A stretch of 32,700 nucleotides of DNA, taken from contig JAUJOZ010000052.1 in NCBI GenBank assembly GCA_030447415.1, forward strand, positions 1-32,700. Reading direction: 5' to 3'. The DNA is from Thermomicrobiales bacterium (GTDB lineage: Bacteria > Chloroflexota > Chloroflexia > Thermomicrobiales > UBA6265). Under the pieces are notes generated by a model. The model was not told the origin of the DNA. It saw only the letters and a list, made by a program, of their open reading frames with translations, and ran no database searches. Position 1 is the stretch's first letter. Each line of letters begins with the position of its first letter. The translations under genes and the position numbers were made by a program. Positions 7,611-15,638 of the stretch are shown in pieces.

Positions 7611-7978
7611 GCGCCGGGGCTTTTCGAAAGGGTTTTCGAAACCTCGTTTTGCTTTGCGGAAAGGGGCGAGACTTTTTTCGAAAAAAGCGCACCCCTATAA
7701 GGGGGGTTGCGTTTTTCGAAAAGTCCCTGACCCCCCCCTGGCGCTCGGAGATGTGCCCCCGACCGCCCTTGCCGGGGACGAATCCGACCCTCTCGCCCAG
7801 CCGTTTCCCGTGGGCCTGCGAGTCCTGCGGCGTTCCCCTCCCGCCCGGCCGGCGCCACACCTGCGACGACTGCGAGGCCGAGGCGGACGCCGATCCCCTC
7901 GTCATGGAGGATCCCCGAGGACGCCCTGAACTGCCAGCCGCGGATCGCGCTCCCGCCGGCTCCCCGTCTGATTGTTGA
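7607..7978 (+). CDS. Small zinc-ribbon protein after the helicase gene
   Basis: ATG 7607 overlaps the helicase stop (ATGA), which suggests translational coupling. The 123-residue frame has a basic N-terminal half encoded by the TTCGAA-repeat/hairpin DNA and a C-terminal zinc ribbon: ACESCGVPLPPGRRHTCDDC, two CxxC pairs. The first half may be forced by the repeat DNA rather than selected as protein, so the true start could be later. No family recognised. Confidence 0.45.
   Translation: MSAGAFRKGFRNLVLLCGKGRDFFRKKRTPIRGVAFFEKSLTPPWRSEMCPRPPLPGTNPTLSPSRFPWACESCGVPLPPGRRHTCDDCEAEADADPLVMEDPRGRPELPAADRAPAGSPSDC
7677..7720. repeat. Long hairpin within TTCGAA repeats, possible origin
   Basis: Four TTCGAA boxes, most inside longer T(n)CGA(n) runs, lie at 7623, 7635, 7677 and 7715. 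The last two close a hairpin: TTCGAAAAAAGCGCACCCC on the left against GGGGGGTTGCGTTTTTCGAA on the right, around a TATAA loop. The site is directly downstream of a replication-helicase gene. Iteron-like repeats with a hairpin and AT-rich loop fit a replication origin or initiator-binding region; a transcription-attenuating hairpin is the alternative. Confidence 0.45.
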
Positions 7979-8005
7979 CCGTTCAACCGAGGAGACGAAA
8001 CCACC

Positions 8006-8206
8006 ATGAGTAGCGAGAACGACGCTTAGTCCACCACACCGGCCACCGACCCTGCGGTGACTGGCGATGAACCCAAGCGACGTCGACCGCAAATACAACG
8101 TTCCGGCTGGCCCTCCAGCGTCGTGCCGCCCCTCGCCGTCGCGGAGGCTGGAGTCAGCCCGACGGTGCCGAGCGGGCACAACTGGCGGCCCCGAGCGCCG
8201 CGTTGA
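8006..8206 (+). CDS. Small ORF with an in-frame TAG
   Basis: GAGGAG precedes ATG 8006. The frame reads MSSENDA, then TAG at 8027-8029, then STTPATDPAVTGDEPKRRRP and on to a stop at 8204, all in one frame. Without the TAG it would be a 66-residue basic, Pro-rich protein. It follows the zinc-ribbon ORF in the same direction. Function unknown; nonsense mutation or sequence error is most likely. Confidence 0.3.
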
Positions 8207-8660
8207 TTCAACCGAGTCCGTCGCTTTTGACGCTCAAGGCCGTCGTTTGCCCGATGAATCGCCTTTGTCGCGCTGTGCCCCGACGCAACGATCGGGCGCT
8301 CACGGCCCATCCGGGCGCCACTGATCGCTCGCAGTCCATCTCCCGGCGCCCGCTGGTCCGAGGGGCGGGGAGGGCGTTTGCTGCGTGGGGGCCGGCGGCA
8401 GGGTGCCTCCTCGCCAAGCTTCGGGAGGACCGGCCTGAGCGCTCCCCAGACCAGGGAGCGATCCTTCCGCTCGCCGGGCCCGAGCGCCTGTGCTCCTGGG
8501 AGCCGACCTCCGCCTCCGTCACGATCCCATCCGCTCGGTGATCGACTACGGATCGACGGCGCGCCGCGGGTAGCAGGCGTTGGCCCAGCACCACCTCCAC
8601 CCCGACCCCAAAGCAGCGAACGCGGGCCACCTTGATGCAGGGCCAACCGGTCGGAAGCAC
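8207..8660. other. No convincing gene
   Basis: Frames are open on both strands because of high GC, but none shows a credible ribosome site, a recognisable motif, or coherent protein sequence. It may hold the degraded 5' part of the HTH gene that follows. Confidence 0.4.
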
Positions 8661-9152
8661 ATCGTGGCAGGAAGAATCCGGCTCGTCGGCAAAGAGGCGA
8701 ACCGGTGGGAGGAGCAGCTGCGCCTGGGGAGCGACCCGGTGGCCCAGATCGATTACGGTGTCGTCCCGGAGGGTGCTGGGCCGGCCCTCGCCACACTAGG
8801 GGAGCGGTGCCGGCATTTCCCGGTGCGGGCGGTCGCCGCTGCCGCCGGCCTATCGGTCGGGGGGGTGTCGGCGATTCGCCGTGGCACTGGGAGGCCGACC
8901 TCTCGCACGCTGGCCAGGGTACGGGTGGCGTTGGCGCGGCTCGAATGGGAAGCAGAGCAGAGCGCCTCGGACGCCGCAGATGTGATCGTCGGTGTCCGGG
9001 AGCGGGCGACGTCCGTCGGACTCCGCCGGCTCGCGGCGGACGTTGCGGTGCACCCGGCGGTCCTCTCACGCGTACTTGCCGGCAAGCGAAAGCCGAGCCC
9101 GGCCGTCCTCGCCAAGCTCAGGACCGTCCTGGCGAAGCAACCCGTTGGATGA
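8661..9152 (+). CDS. Protein with two helix-turn-helix segments, probably lacking its N-terminus
   Basis: From about 8661 the plus frame reads like real protein: GRIRLVGKEANRWEEQLRLG, then DPVAQIDYGVVPEGAGPALA. Two helix-turn-helix-like segments follow: PVRAVAAAAGLSVGGVSAIR with PTSRTLARVRVALARLE, and GLRRLAADVAVHPAVLSRVL with AGKRKPSPAVLAKLRTVL. The reading frame extends upstream to 8580 but that part looks random, and no ribosome site decides the start, so the gene may be the 3' end of a longer one. Tandem HTH suggests a DNA-binding protein of the mobile module. No named family. Confidence 0.55.
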   Translation: MVAGRIRLVGKEANRWEEQLRLGSDPVAQIDYGVVPEGAGPALATLGERCRHFPVRAVAAAAGLSVGGVSAIRRGTGRPTSRTLARVRVALARLEWEAEQSASDAADVIVGVRERATSVGLRRLAADVAVHPAVLSRVLAGKRKPSPAVLAKLRTVLAKQPVG

Positions 9153-9247
9153 ACCCGTGCCACGGTTCGGTCCATCCGACCGGCGAGGCGAGCTAAGATG
9201 TCCGACGCCGGGATTCGTTTGTCCCCCGGCGCTTCGGAGGTGCCTCG

Positions 9248-9568
9248 ATGTACGTCGCCCGCTTCTCCTACGCGATCAAGCCCATCGACCGCGACCGTGC
9301 GCTGGACTTGCTGGGCCAAGAGGTGCGCGCGGCGCGCGAGCAGGGGATGGCCGCGCGGCTGCTGGTGCCCCTGACGCGGGGCGCTGGGGGCCCGGCCCTA
9401 CAGTACGAGGTGGAGGTAGGGAGCCTCGACGCCTTCGAGGCCTTCCGCGAGCATGGGGTCGGGGGCGAGGCCGGGACCCGCTCATGGATGCACGACTTGA
9501 GCGCACTGCTGCTGGAGCCACCGACCGTGGAACTGCTGCGGGTGGCGGAGGCGGCGACGAACGGCTAA
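9248..9568 (+). CDS. Hypothetical protein, 106 aa
   Basis: Complete frame with CGGAGGTG nine bases before ATG 9248. The sequence starts MYVARFSYAIKPIDRDRALD and continues with an amphipathic helix (LLGQEVRAAREQGMAARLLV) and EYEVEVGSL-like strands (YEVEVGSLDAFEAFREHGVG). This alternation of strand and helix suggests a ferredoxin-like or dimeric alpha-beta barrel fold, but no residue pins down a family. It stands alone between the HTH gene and the EVE remnant. A 7-bp hairpin (CGCCGGG/CCCGGCG, 9206-9231) lies in its leader. Function unknown. Confidence 0.65.
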   Translation: MYVARFSYAIKPIDRDRALDLLGQEVRAAREQGMAARLLVPLTRGAGGPALQYEVEVGSLDAFEAFREHGVGGEAGTRSWMHDLSALLLEPPTVELLRVAEAATNG

Positions 9569-9606
9569 CCCGCGACCTTTTTGCCCGCGCTCCGGAGGGT
9601 GTACCG

Positions 9607-10858
9607 TCACCCCATGGCGGGCACCCCAGTCGGCGCCCACGTTGCTGCAAAGACCCTGGCTTCGCCTGGCGAGATCTTCCAGTAGCGGCGCTTGACCGTC
9701 CCACCACCACCGCTTTCGAGCGGCAGATACCTGCCAGCAACCGCGTGGTAGGCGTCGTTCAGGATCGCCAGGAGTTCGGGCGGGGCGGGGGTGAGGTAAG
9801 CACCCTGGTTGAAGCTCGGCTCGCGGTTGTAGAACAGGTTCCTCGCACCCGCGTCGATGAGCGCGACAAGGCGATCGCTGTACGGCGCCGCGAAAAAGGT
9901 CTCCCGGGTCAAGGGCGGATCGAGCGGCGCGAAGTCGCGGAGCCGGACGCGGTAGAACGGGCCTTTCTCCCAGGCCGTGTTCGCGACGCCCCCGAACTCC
10001 TCGGCGCCGCCCGCGGCACGGGAGACGCCGGTGAAGCCGGCGTTGTCGGTGAGGTGGGACGGCGTCGCCCGGCCGCACCTCCCGCATGAAGCGGTAGATG
10101 TCGGCGCCGCGGCCGCCCCGCGTCGGCGACCACAGCGCCCGCCCCAGCGCGTGCTCCCCATCCAGCCGGTCGGGTCGCCCGCGGACGTCCGTCTTCTCCA
10201 CCCAGACCCGGGGGCCGGGCGCGGGCCCGGCGTCGTTGAGGAACTCTTCGAGCGCCAACCACTCCTCGGGCGTCACCTTGAAGTTCGTGCCTTGCGGGGC
10301 CCGCAGGACCTGGAGGTTCCGCAGGAGCGGGTGCCGCTGTAACGCGGCCTTCTCGAGCGGCTCGTCGAGAATGCGGGTGTAGCGGAAGGGAACCGCCCAC
10401 TCGCTCGGCGGGCGCTCCTCCGGATCGGGCCAGAAGCTCGCCGTCGGCCGCTGGAACGGCTCCCCGGTCAGTTCGCCGACTGCCCTGCCAGAGCAGCACG
10501 GTCTCTCCCTCGCCCATCTCCTCCCGATAGCGGGAGACCGACCAGTCGTCCTCATCGCCCGGCCGCTTGGTCTTGAGCTCCTCGGCCAGGTTGAAGACGT
10601 CGGGGTTGGCTTGGAAAAGCCAGACGTGGGCTGCGCTTGTTGGTGCCTGTCCGTAGTCAGGGTCTGGCACGTCCTCCCCCAGCTCTCGGCGGAGGTAGGT
10701 GAGAACTCCGGGGGAGTGCGCATAGTAGAACTGGGTCCGAGTGCGAACCATCCTCGCGGCTCGCTCGACTAATGCAGCGTGAGCGTCACGGAACATCGGG
10801 AGCACCGCGTCGAGTTGTTCGACAGGAACGCGGACCCCGTAAGCGGATGGAATGACCT
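9607..10858 (-). pseudogene. EVE-domain (McrB-like specificity) protein, truncated and frameshifted
   Basis: The 5' end is cut by a MITE-like repeat at 10859. Frames joined in order give QLDAVLPMFRDAHAALVERA and RTRTQFYYAHSPGVLTYLRR, then a classic EVE (PUA-like) domain: AAHVWLFQANPDVFNLAEEL, MGEGETVLLWQGRQSA, GELTGEPFQRPTASFW. A second PUA-like part follows: DIYRFMREVRPGDAV and SHLTDNAGFTGVSRAA. Near the 3' end RRYWKISPGEARVF recalls the start of another EVE/McrB unit, and the frame stops soon after. Frames change at about 10480 and 10090. EVE domains bind modified bases and often feed an McrB-type AAA nuclease; neither AAA nor nuclease remains here. Probably a decayed modification-dependent restriction component. 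Confidence 0.6.
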
Positions 10859-11016
10859 TAAACGGTTCAGCGTGTTGAAAAAGTCGGATTGATGGTCTGG
10901 GATGGTGCCCGGAGGGGTTCCGGAGCCCCAATTTGCCCCACTGCGGGCCATCATCGGGCCCGTCAGGAGGCTCGAAGACCCCGCCCAGGGAGTTTTTCAA
11001 CAGGCTCGCCCATTTA
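10859..11016. repeat. MITE-like element, copy 1
   Basis: About 158 bp with imperfect terminal repeats built on AGCSTGTTGAAAAA: CAGCGTGTTGAAAAAGTC at 10868 and, reversed, GAGCCTGTTGAAAAACTC ending at 11007. The interior shares GGCCC- and ATTTGCCCC-type blocks with copy 2 in the opposite orientation. It has no coding capacity and interrupts the 5' end of the EVE gene. Confidence 0.7.
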
Positions 11017-11104
11017 TCGGAACCGCCCGGACGGGTTCGGCCGTCGCCCTTGGGGCCGCTCCTGCGCAACGCTGCGCGATTGCGGGGTCCTGAACCGGTT
11101 CCCG

Positions 11105-11737
11105 TCACCACCGGTCCCAGTGCAGGACGGCCTCGACCGGGCGGCGCGGCCCGGGCTTGAAGTCGGTGCCGATCGTGTGGGCGAGGGGGACCAGGGCCGT
11201 CTGGACCACCGCCTCGAACGGGATGCCGAGCACCTCGGCGGCCTCGCGCTCGAACTGCAGGTGCAGCGTCGTCAGGCAGGTCCCCAGCCCCCGCTCGCGG
11301 GCCGCCAGCATGAAGCTCCAGGTCGCCATGTGGGCGTCGGCGAAGACGTTGGCCCAGTGGAAGTGGCCCAGCTCCGCGCGGGGGACGCCGATCGCCCGGC
11401 ACGGCACGAGGTGGACCGGGACCTCGTGCAGGTGGGCGGCCAGGTGCTCCAGCGACCCCCAGACGCGCTCGCCGTAGAGGGCCCGCGCCCGCCCCGGGTC
11501 GGGGTTGAACTCGCGGTGCCCCCGGTTCCAGACCGCGGCCAGCACCGCCCGTTGGGCCGGGTCCGTCACGGCGACGAAGTGGGCCATTTGGGCGTTGCCG
11601 CCGTTGGGGGCCTGCTGGGCCAGCGCCGCGCACTCGGCGATCACCTCGCGCTCCACCGGGCGCCGCAAGTCCAGGCGCTTGCGGACGGCGCGGGTCGTCG
11701 TGAGCAGCTCGTCGGCGCCCAGGTGCAGGTGCGGCAT
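11105..11737 (-). CDS. Nitroreductase-family protein
   Basis: A complete 210-residue frame with AGGAGGT seven bases before ATG 11737. It has the nitroreductase pattern: N-terminal TTTRAVRKRLDLRRPV (an FMN-phosphate-binding Arg region), APNGGNAQMAHFVAV, a central helix AHMATWSFMLAARERGLGTC and the late segment VQTALVPLAHTIGTDFKPGP. Members use FMN and NAD(P)H to reduce nitro groups, quinones or other acceptors as cytosolic dimers; the substrate cannot be told. It is third in a minus-strand operon after a monooxygenase and a SnoaL-like gene, with 33 bp to the latter. The three lie between two MITE-like repeats. Confidence 0.8.
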   Translation of the reverse strand: MPHLHLGADELLTTTRAVRKRLDLRRPVEREVIAECAALAQQAPNGGNAQMAHFVAVTDPAQRAVLAAVWNRGHREFNPDPGRARALYGERVWGSLEHLAAHLHEVPVHLVPCRAIGVPRAELGHFHWANVFADAHMATWSFMLAARERGLGTCLTTLHLQFEREAAEVLGIPFEAVVQTALVPLAHTIGTDFKPGPRRPVEAVLHWDRW

Positions 11738-11770
11738 CGGCCCTACCTCCTCTCGCGCGGGGGCGGCAAC

Positions 11771-12175
11771 CTACCCGCCCGCCTCGTCGGCCGGGACGTG
11801 CTCGAGCCGTTCCCACCAGCCCCAGCCCTCGTTCCACTCCTCCACCACCTGGCCGTCCGCGAACCGGAAGACGTGGAGGACCGTCCCCTCCGCCCGCTCC
11901 CCGGTCGCGGCGTGCGTGCCGCGCCAGGTCTCGACGGTCGCCACGAGGTCGCCCTCGGCCACCATCGCGTCGATGGTCACGTGGAGGTCGGGCAGCGTCG
12001 CCCGCACGCCGGCGAGAAACCGCCGGATGCGCGGGGGGTCGAGGACCTCGCCCGGGCCGCCGCTGCGGTAGGCGTTACGCGCTGAGAAGGCCTCGTCGAT
12101 GACGGCCATGTCCCCGCCGCTCACGCCCTCCTCGAAGACGCGGCGGACCAGGGCCCTGTTCGCCTCGGTGGACAC
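11771..12175 (-). CDS. SnoaL-like (NTF2-fold) protein
   Basis: 134 residues; start GTG 12175 with AAGGAGGGAGG upstream. Typical SnoaL/ester-cyclase features: NRALVRRVFEEGVSGGDMAV, IRRFLAGVRATLPDLHVTID, then MVAEGDLVATVETWRGTHAA and the C-terminal strand GQVVEEWNEGWGWWERLEHV. The fold is a small NTF2-like cone. Members range from polyketide cyclases to proteins of unknown role, so substrate is open. It lies between the monooxygenase gene (45 bp) and the nitroreductase gene (33 bp), same strand. Confidence 0.8.
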   Translation of the reverse strand: MSTEANRALVRRVFEEGVSGGDMAVIDEAFSARNAYRSGGPGEVLDPPRIRRFLAGVRATLPDLHVTIDAMVAEGDLVATVETWRGTHAATGERAEGTVLHVFRFADGQVVEEWNEGWGWWERLEHVPADEAGG

Positions 12176-12220
12176 GGCGGGACCTCCCTCCTTAGGGCGG
12201 CGGACGGTGCCGGGACGGGG

Positions 12221-12520
12221 CTAGACCTCCCGGATAGCGACCTCGTAGACGGCTCGCTCCGGGCTGCCCGCGAGGAACTCGCCCAGCTTAGCCATCTGCG
12301 CGCCGTAGTAGCCGTCGGCCCCCTCGCTGGCCTGCAGGTCGGCCTCGCTCTCCCACAGCGTGATCCCGAGCGAGCGGTTGGCCGCCCGGTCGACCAGCAG
12401 CAGGAAGCCCCGGAACCCCGGCTGCTGCCGCGCGGCTGGGAGCAGGGCGTCGTGCACCGCCCGGATCGCCTCGTCCGTCGTGCCGGGCTTGCCGTGGGCC
12501 GTCGTTACGCGCGCGTGCAT
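12221..12520 (-). CDS. Antibiotic biosynthesis monooxygenase (ABM) domain protein
   Basis: 99 residues, start ATG 12520 with AAGGAGGT upstream. The dimeric alpha-beta barrel pattern is visible: strand MHARVTTAHGKPGTTDEAIR, helix AVHDALLPAARQQPGFRGFL, strand LLVDRAANRSLGITLWESEA, then helix LQASEGADGYYGAQMAKLGE. ABM proteins act without cofactor or bind small aromatic ligands; many are uncharacterised. It is first in the three-gene operon and likely shares a metabolic or stress-related role with its neighbours, which is inference. Confidence 0.75.
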   Translation of the reverse strand: MHARVTTAHGKPGTTDEAIRAVHDALLPAARQQPGFRGFLLLVDRAANRSLGITLWESEADLQASEGADGYYGAQMAKLGEFLAGSPERAVYEVAIREV

Positions 12521-12540
12521 GGATGACCTCCTTCGCCGGG

Positions 12541-12863
12541 AATCATCCCGGCCCTCGCCTCCGCCGTGCCGGGCGCACGCCGCGACCGGATGGGACAGTC
12601 CACTCCACGCCAGGGATTGTGCAGGACGATGCCCAGATTACCGTTCTTTTGCAACCTGTCAATACCTGTGGTTGGTTGGTAGATGCAGCAATCAGGTTGC
12701 CAAAGGAGAGATACGCATCACATCAGCTGTCGCGGCGCCCATTGAGCCAATGGCCGACTCACGCTGCCGCTGCGCGACGCCCGCACGCGGTGCATCCGTG
12801 CCGGTCTGGGACCAATTCCCGCGCTCCTTCCGACCGCCCTCCCCTTTTTGAAACCGGTTCCCG
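12541..12863. other. Upstream region of the three-gene operon; no gene
   Basis: No coherent reading frame. The stretch 12600-12730 is less GC-rich than its surroundings (TTACCGTTCTTTTGC, AATACCTGTGGTTGG) and probably carries the minus-strand promoter, but no convincing -35/-10 pair was found. It ends at MITE-like copy 2. Confidence 0.4.
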
Positions 12864-13020
12864 TAACGGCCCAGCCTGTTGAAAAACTCGCCGGGGGCAC
12901 TGTCCGGGCCCGTCGAGCGGGCTGATGGAGGCCCAAACCGGGGCAAATCGGGGCCTTACGACCCGACCTGAGCGCCCGCGGACACCGGCTCCCGCCTTTT
13001 TTCAACACGCTGGGCCGTTA
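12864..13020. repeat. MITE-like element, copy 2
   Basis: 157 bp. The terminal inverted repeats read TAACGGCCCAGCSTGTTGAA and continue AAA at both ends (C variant at 12864, G variant at 13020 reversed). The interior matches copy 1 (10859-11016) in reverse orientation, with clear divergence. Non-coding. No flanking duplication was recognised. Confidence 0.75.
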
Positions 13021-13159
13021 TCAGGGGCGGAGGACCCGCTCCTCAACGGTGCGCACGGAGGCTATGCTGAGGCTATCCGCGCTACGCACCGGCATGGTGC
13101 GGAGCGGATGCGTCCCGTCGACGTCAGTCCCGGCAGCCCGCCGACCACGGAGTCCGTCC

Positions 13160-14162
13160 ATGATCACCACCCTGCTCTGTACGTTGCTCGGCATCGAGCA
13201 CCCGATTCTCAATGCCTCGATGGCCGGGACCGCGACGGGCGAGTTGGCCGCCGCGGTCTCCGAGGCGGGCGGCTTCGGGATGATCGGGGGCACGAACCCG
13301 GACGGCGCGTCGTGGCTGCGGGAGCAGATCCCGATCGCCCGGTCGCTCACCGGGCGTCCCTTCGGGGTGGGTTTCATCTCTCCTCGTTCCCGGACACGGC
13401 GGAGTTGGCCCGGGTGGCGCTGGACGAGGGGGGGTGGCGGCGATCACCTCACTCGTTCGCCGACCCGACGCCCTTCATTGCCCCGGCCCACGCGGCGGGG
13501 GGTCAAGGTCTTCGTCCAGGTGCAGACGCTCACGCAGGCCATTACGGCTGCGCGGCCGGGGCCGACGTCATCATCGCCCAGGGTGGTGAAGCGGGCGGAC
13601 ACGCCGGCGCCCTCGGGACCTTCGCGTTGCCGGCCGTCGTCGATGCGGTTGCGCCGGCACCGGTGGTCGCCGCCGGCGGGATCGCGGACGGCCGTGGCCT
13701 GGCCGCGGCGCTCTGCTCGGAGCGCAGGGCGCATGGATGGGGACCCGGTTCGTGACCAGTCACCGGAGATGGGGCGGACCGTCCTGGGAACAGGACGCGG
13801 TCCTTGCGGCGACGTCCGACGACACCGTCCAGACGCGCCTCTACGACCTGATCGGGGAGCGCCCCTTCCCCGCTGAAAACCCGGACCGCATGCTGCGCAA
13901 CGCCTTCATCGACCGCTGGACCGGCCGCGAGTCCGAGATTCCCGCCCATCGGGAGGCGCTGCAAGCCGAGGTTGCGGCCGGGCACGAGCGCGCCGATCTG
14001 GCGGTGGCCGGGGTGAGCGCGGGCGTTTCCGCGGGGCTGATCACGTCGGCGCGGCCGGCGAGCGAGATCGTGCGGGGCATCGTGCAGGAGGCCGAGGACC
14101 TGCTGCGCGAGCGGCCACGGATGTCCTCGGCTGATCGTCCGCGCTGCGCTCAGCCCAGCTAA
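13160..14162 (+). CDS. Nitronate monooxygenase-family enzyme (frameshifted)
   Basis: Starts at ATG 13160: MITTLLCTLLGIEHPILNAS, MAGTATGELAAAVSEAGGFG, then GTNPDGASWLREQIP, the FMN TIM-barrel of NMO/2-nitropropane dioxygenase enzymes. Later blocks appear in other frames: VKVFVQVQTLTQA, then GADVIIAQGGEAGGHAGALG (FMN-phosphate/active-site His region), and PAPVVAAGGIADGRGLAAAL. The end is VLAATSDDTVQTRLYDLIGE to GIVQEAEDLLRERPRMS. Shifts fall near 13380, 13440, 13530 and 13740-13780. The family oxidises alkyl nitronates with O2; some members have other substrates. The gene is full length, so the shifts may be errors. It is not in an obvious operon. Confidence 0.7.
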
Positions 14163-14471
14163 GTGAACCGGCATGAGGCACGTGCCGCAGCTGCCGGACG
14201 GCGCTATTGCCTAACCTGAGTCGACCTACGGATTTTGAGACTCATCTCCGGTGCTTCGGAACATCCTGAGAAGGGCTGTTATCTGGGGGTAGCAACACTG
14301 GCCAAACGGTTGTGCCCCAGACAGCCGGGCGCCGGATCGTGCAAGCGTATCGGCGGGCCGGAACCGGTCTGCGGCCTCGGGTTGGGACGGCAGTCAACGG
14401 CGATACGGTACCTAGCTGCGGCATACTGCGGGAAGCGGAGGCGCCACTCTGGAAGGAGGTCATCAAGGATC
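14163..14471. other. Leader region of the B12-related operon; no gene
   Basis: No coherent frame. Several short hairpins are possible (for example around GGCCAAACGGTTGTGCC at 14302). The conserved boxes of a cobalamin riboswitch were looked for because of the genes that follow and were not found. Confidence 0.35.
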
Positions 14472-15406
14472 GTGCAGCGCGTCGCGTCCTCATCGCCAGT
14501 AGCACGGAGATCGTCTGTGCCCTCGGGTGCGAGGACCGGCTGGTCGGGCGCTCCCACGAGTGCGACTTCACCCGCCGTCGGTCCGGCGGCTCCCCGTCTG
14601 CACGGCGTCGCTGATCGACCTGTTGGCATCGAGCGCCGAGGATCGACCGCCAGGTCAAGACGGTGCTGCGCGACGCGCTCTCGGTCTATCGTGTGGACGG
14701 GGACCTGCTGGGAGGTGCGGCCTGATGTCGTCATCACCCAGTCCCAGTGCGACGTCTGCGCCGTCAGCCTGAAGGATGTCGAGACGGCCCTCGTGCCTGG
14801 CTCGATGCTCGCCCGCGCCTCGTCTCGCTGGAACCGAACGCCCTCGCCGACGTCTGGCGGGACATCCACCAGGCGGCAGAGGCGCTCAGCGAGCCAGAGC
14901 GCGGGCGCGTGTTGATCGACTGCGTCCAGGGGAGAATCGCTGCCGTCGCCGATCGGGTAGCCGCCTTACCAGATCGCCCAACGGTTGCCTGCATCGAGTG
15001 GATCGATCCCTTGATGGCGGCGGGCAACTGGGTGCCGGGCTGGTCGAGCTTGCGGGCGGGGAGAACCTCTTTGGGGAAGCGGGCAAGCACTCGCCGTGGA
15101 TGACCTGGGAGCAACTGGCTGCGCGCGATCCTGACGTCATCATCATCCTCCCGTGCGGCTTCGACATCGAGCGGTCGCGGCAGGAACTGCCGGTCTTGAT
15201 TGGGCAATCCGAATGGCCCCGCCCTGCGAGCCGTCCAGACCGGACGCGTTTACCTGACCGACGGCAACCAGTACTTCAACCGGCCCGGTCCGCGCCTGGT
15301 TGAGTCGCTTGAATTCTTTGCCGAGCTGCTTCACCCTGAAATGTTCTGCTTCGGGCACGAGGGCACCGGGTGGGAGCGGGGTGGCAGGGTCGCGGCGTGG
15401 GCGTGA
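14472..15406 (+). CDS. BtuF-like cobalamin-binding/ABC substrate-binding protein (frameshifted)
   Basis: AAGGAGGT precedes GTG 14472; one indel at about 14485 is needed to join VQRV to VLIASSTEIVCALGCEDRLV. Next comes GRSHECD, the usual corrinoid-binding entry of COG0614 proteins, then LRPDVVITQSQCDVCAVSL, DRPTVACIEWIDPLMAAGNW, VELAGGENLFGEAGKHSPWM and RDPDVIIILPCGFDIERS. The end is ALRAVQTGRVYLTDGNQYFN. There is no signal peptide, as in cytoplasmic-looking cobalamin-binding members of the family. Other shifts are near 14575-14650, 14800, 15040 and 15205. It overlaps the next gene by four bases, leading to a CobB gene, so a role in corrinoid salvage or sensing is likely but inferred. Confidence 0.72.
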
Positions 15407-15638
15407 GCGAGGGGCGCGCGGACGACCTCCCGGCGTCTCCCTCCTGCGCCGACTGCGGAGCGATGCTGGCCGAGCCGTTCGGCTGGTGCGCCGGCTGCCG
15501 CGAGGCCTACTTGCTTCCCTGCGGCCGGCGCCACTTCTGCACCCTGTGCCCGCGAGAGGCTGCCACGCCGGCCTCTGCGTGCGCGAGGTGCGGGGCGGGG
15601 TGCTCGCCCCGACGTGGGGGCTGCCCCCGGACCCATGA
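15403..15638 (+). CDS. Small Cys-rich zinc-ribbon protein (frameshifted)
   Basis: Starts at GTG 15403, overlapping the TGA of the BtuF-like gene (GTGA). It reads SCADCGAMLAEPFGWCAGCR, then EAYLLPCGRRHFCTLCPREA: three Cys pairs that can hold one or two zinc ions. One indel at about 15555 moves the end to GLCVREVRGGVLAPTWGLPP, stopping at TGA 15636, which overlaps the CobB start (ATGA). About 78 residues. No family known to me; its tight position between two B12-related genes suggests a linked role. Confidence 0.5.

Noticed and set aside
8026..9069. 347-codon minus-strand frame
   Set aside because: Low-complexity Arg/Pro-rich sequence opposite the HTH gene, no ribosome site, no motif.
9909..11837. 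A 642-codon open frame on the minus strand
   Set aside because: It is Arg/Pro/Gly-rich over most of its length and crosses the EVE remnant, a MITE and the nitroreductase in a shifted frame. Only part of it (10480-10860) carries real EVE-gene sequence.
14163..14471. Possible cobalamin riboswitch ahead of the BtuF-like gene
   Set aside because: GCCACTCT and GGAAGG near 14442 recall parts of the B12 element, but the other conserved boxes and their order are absent.
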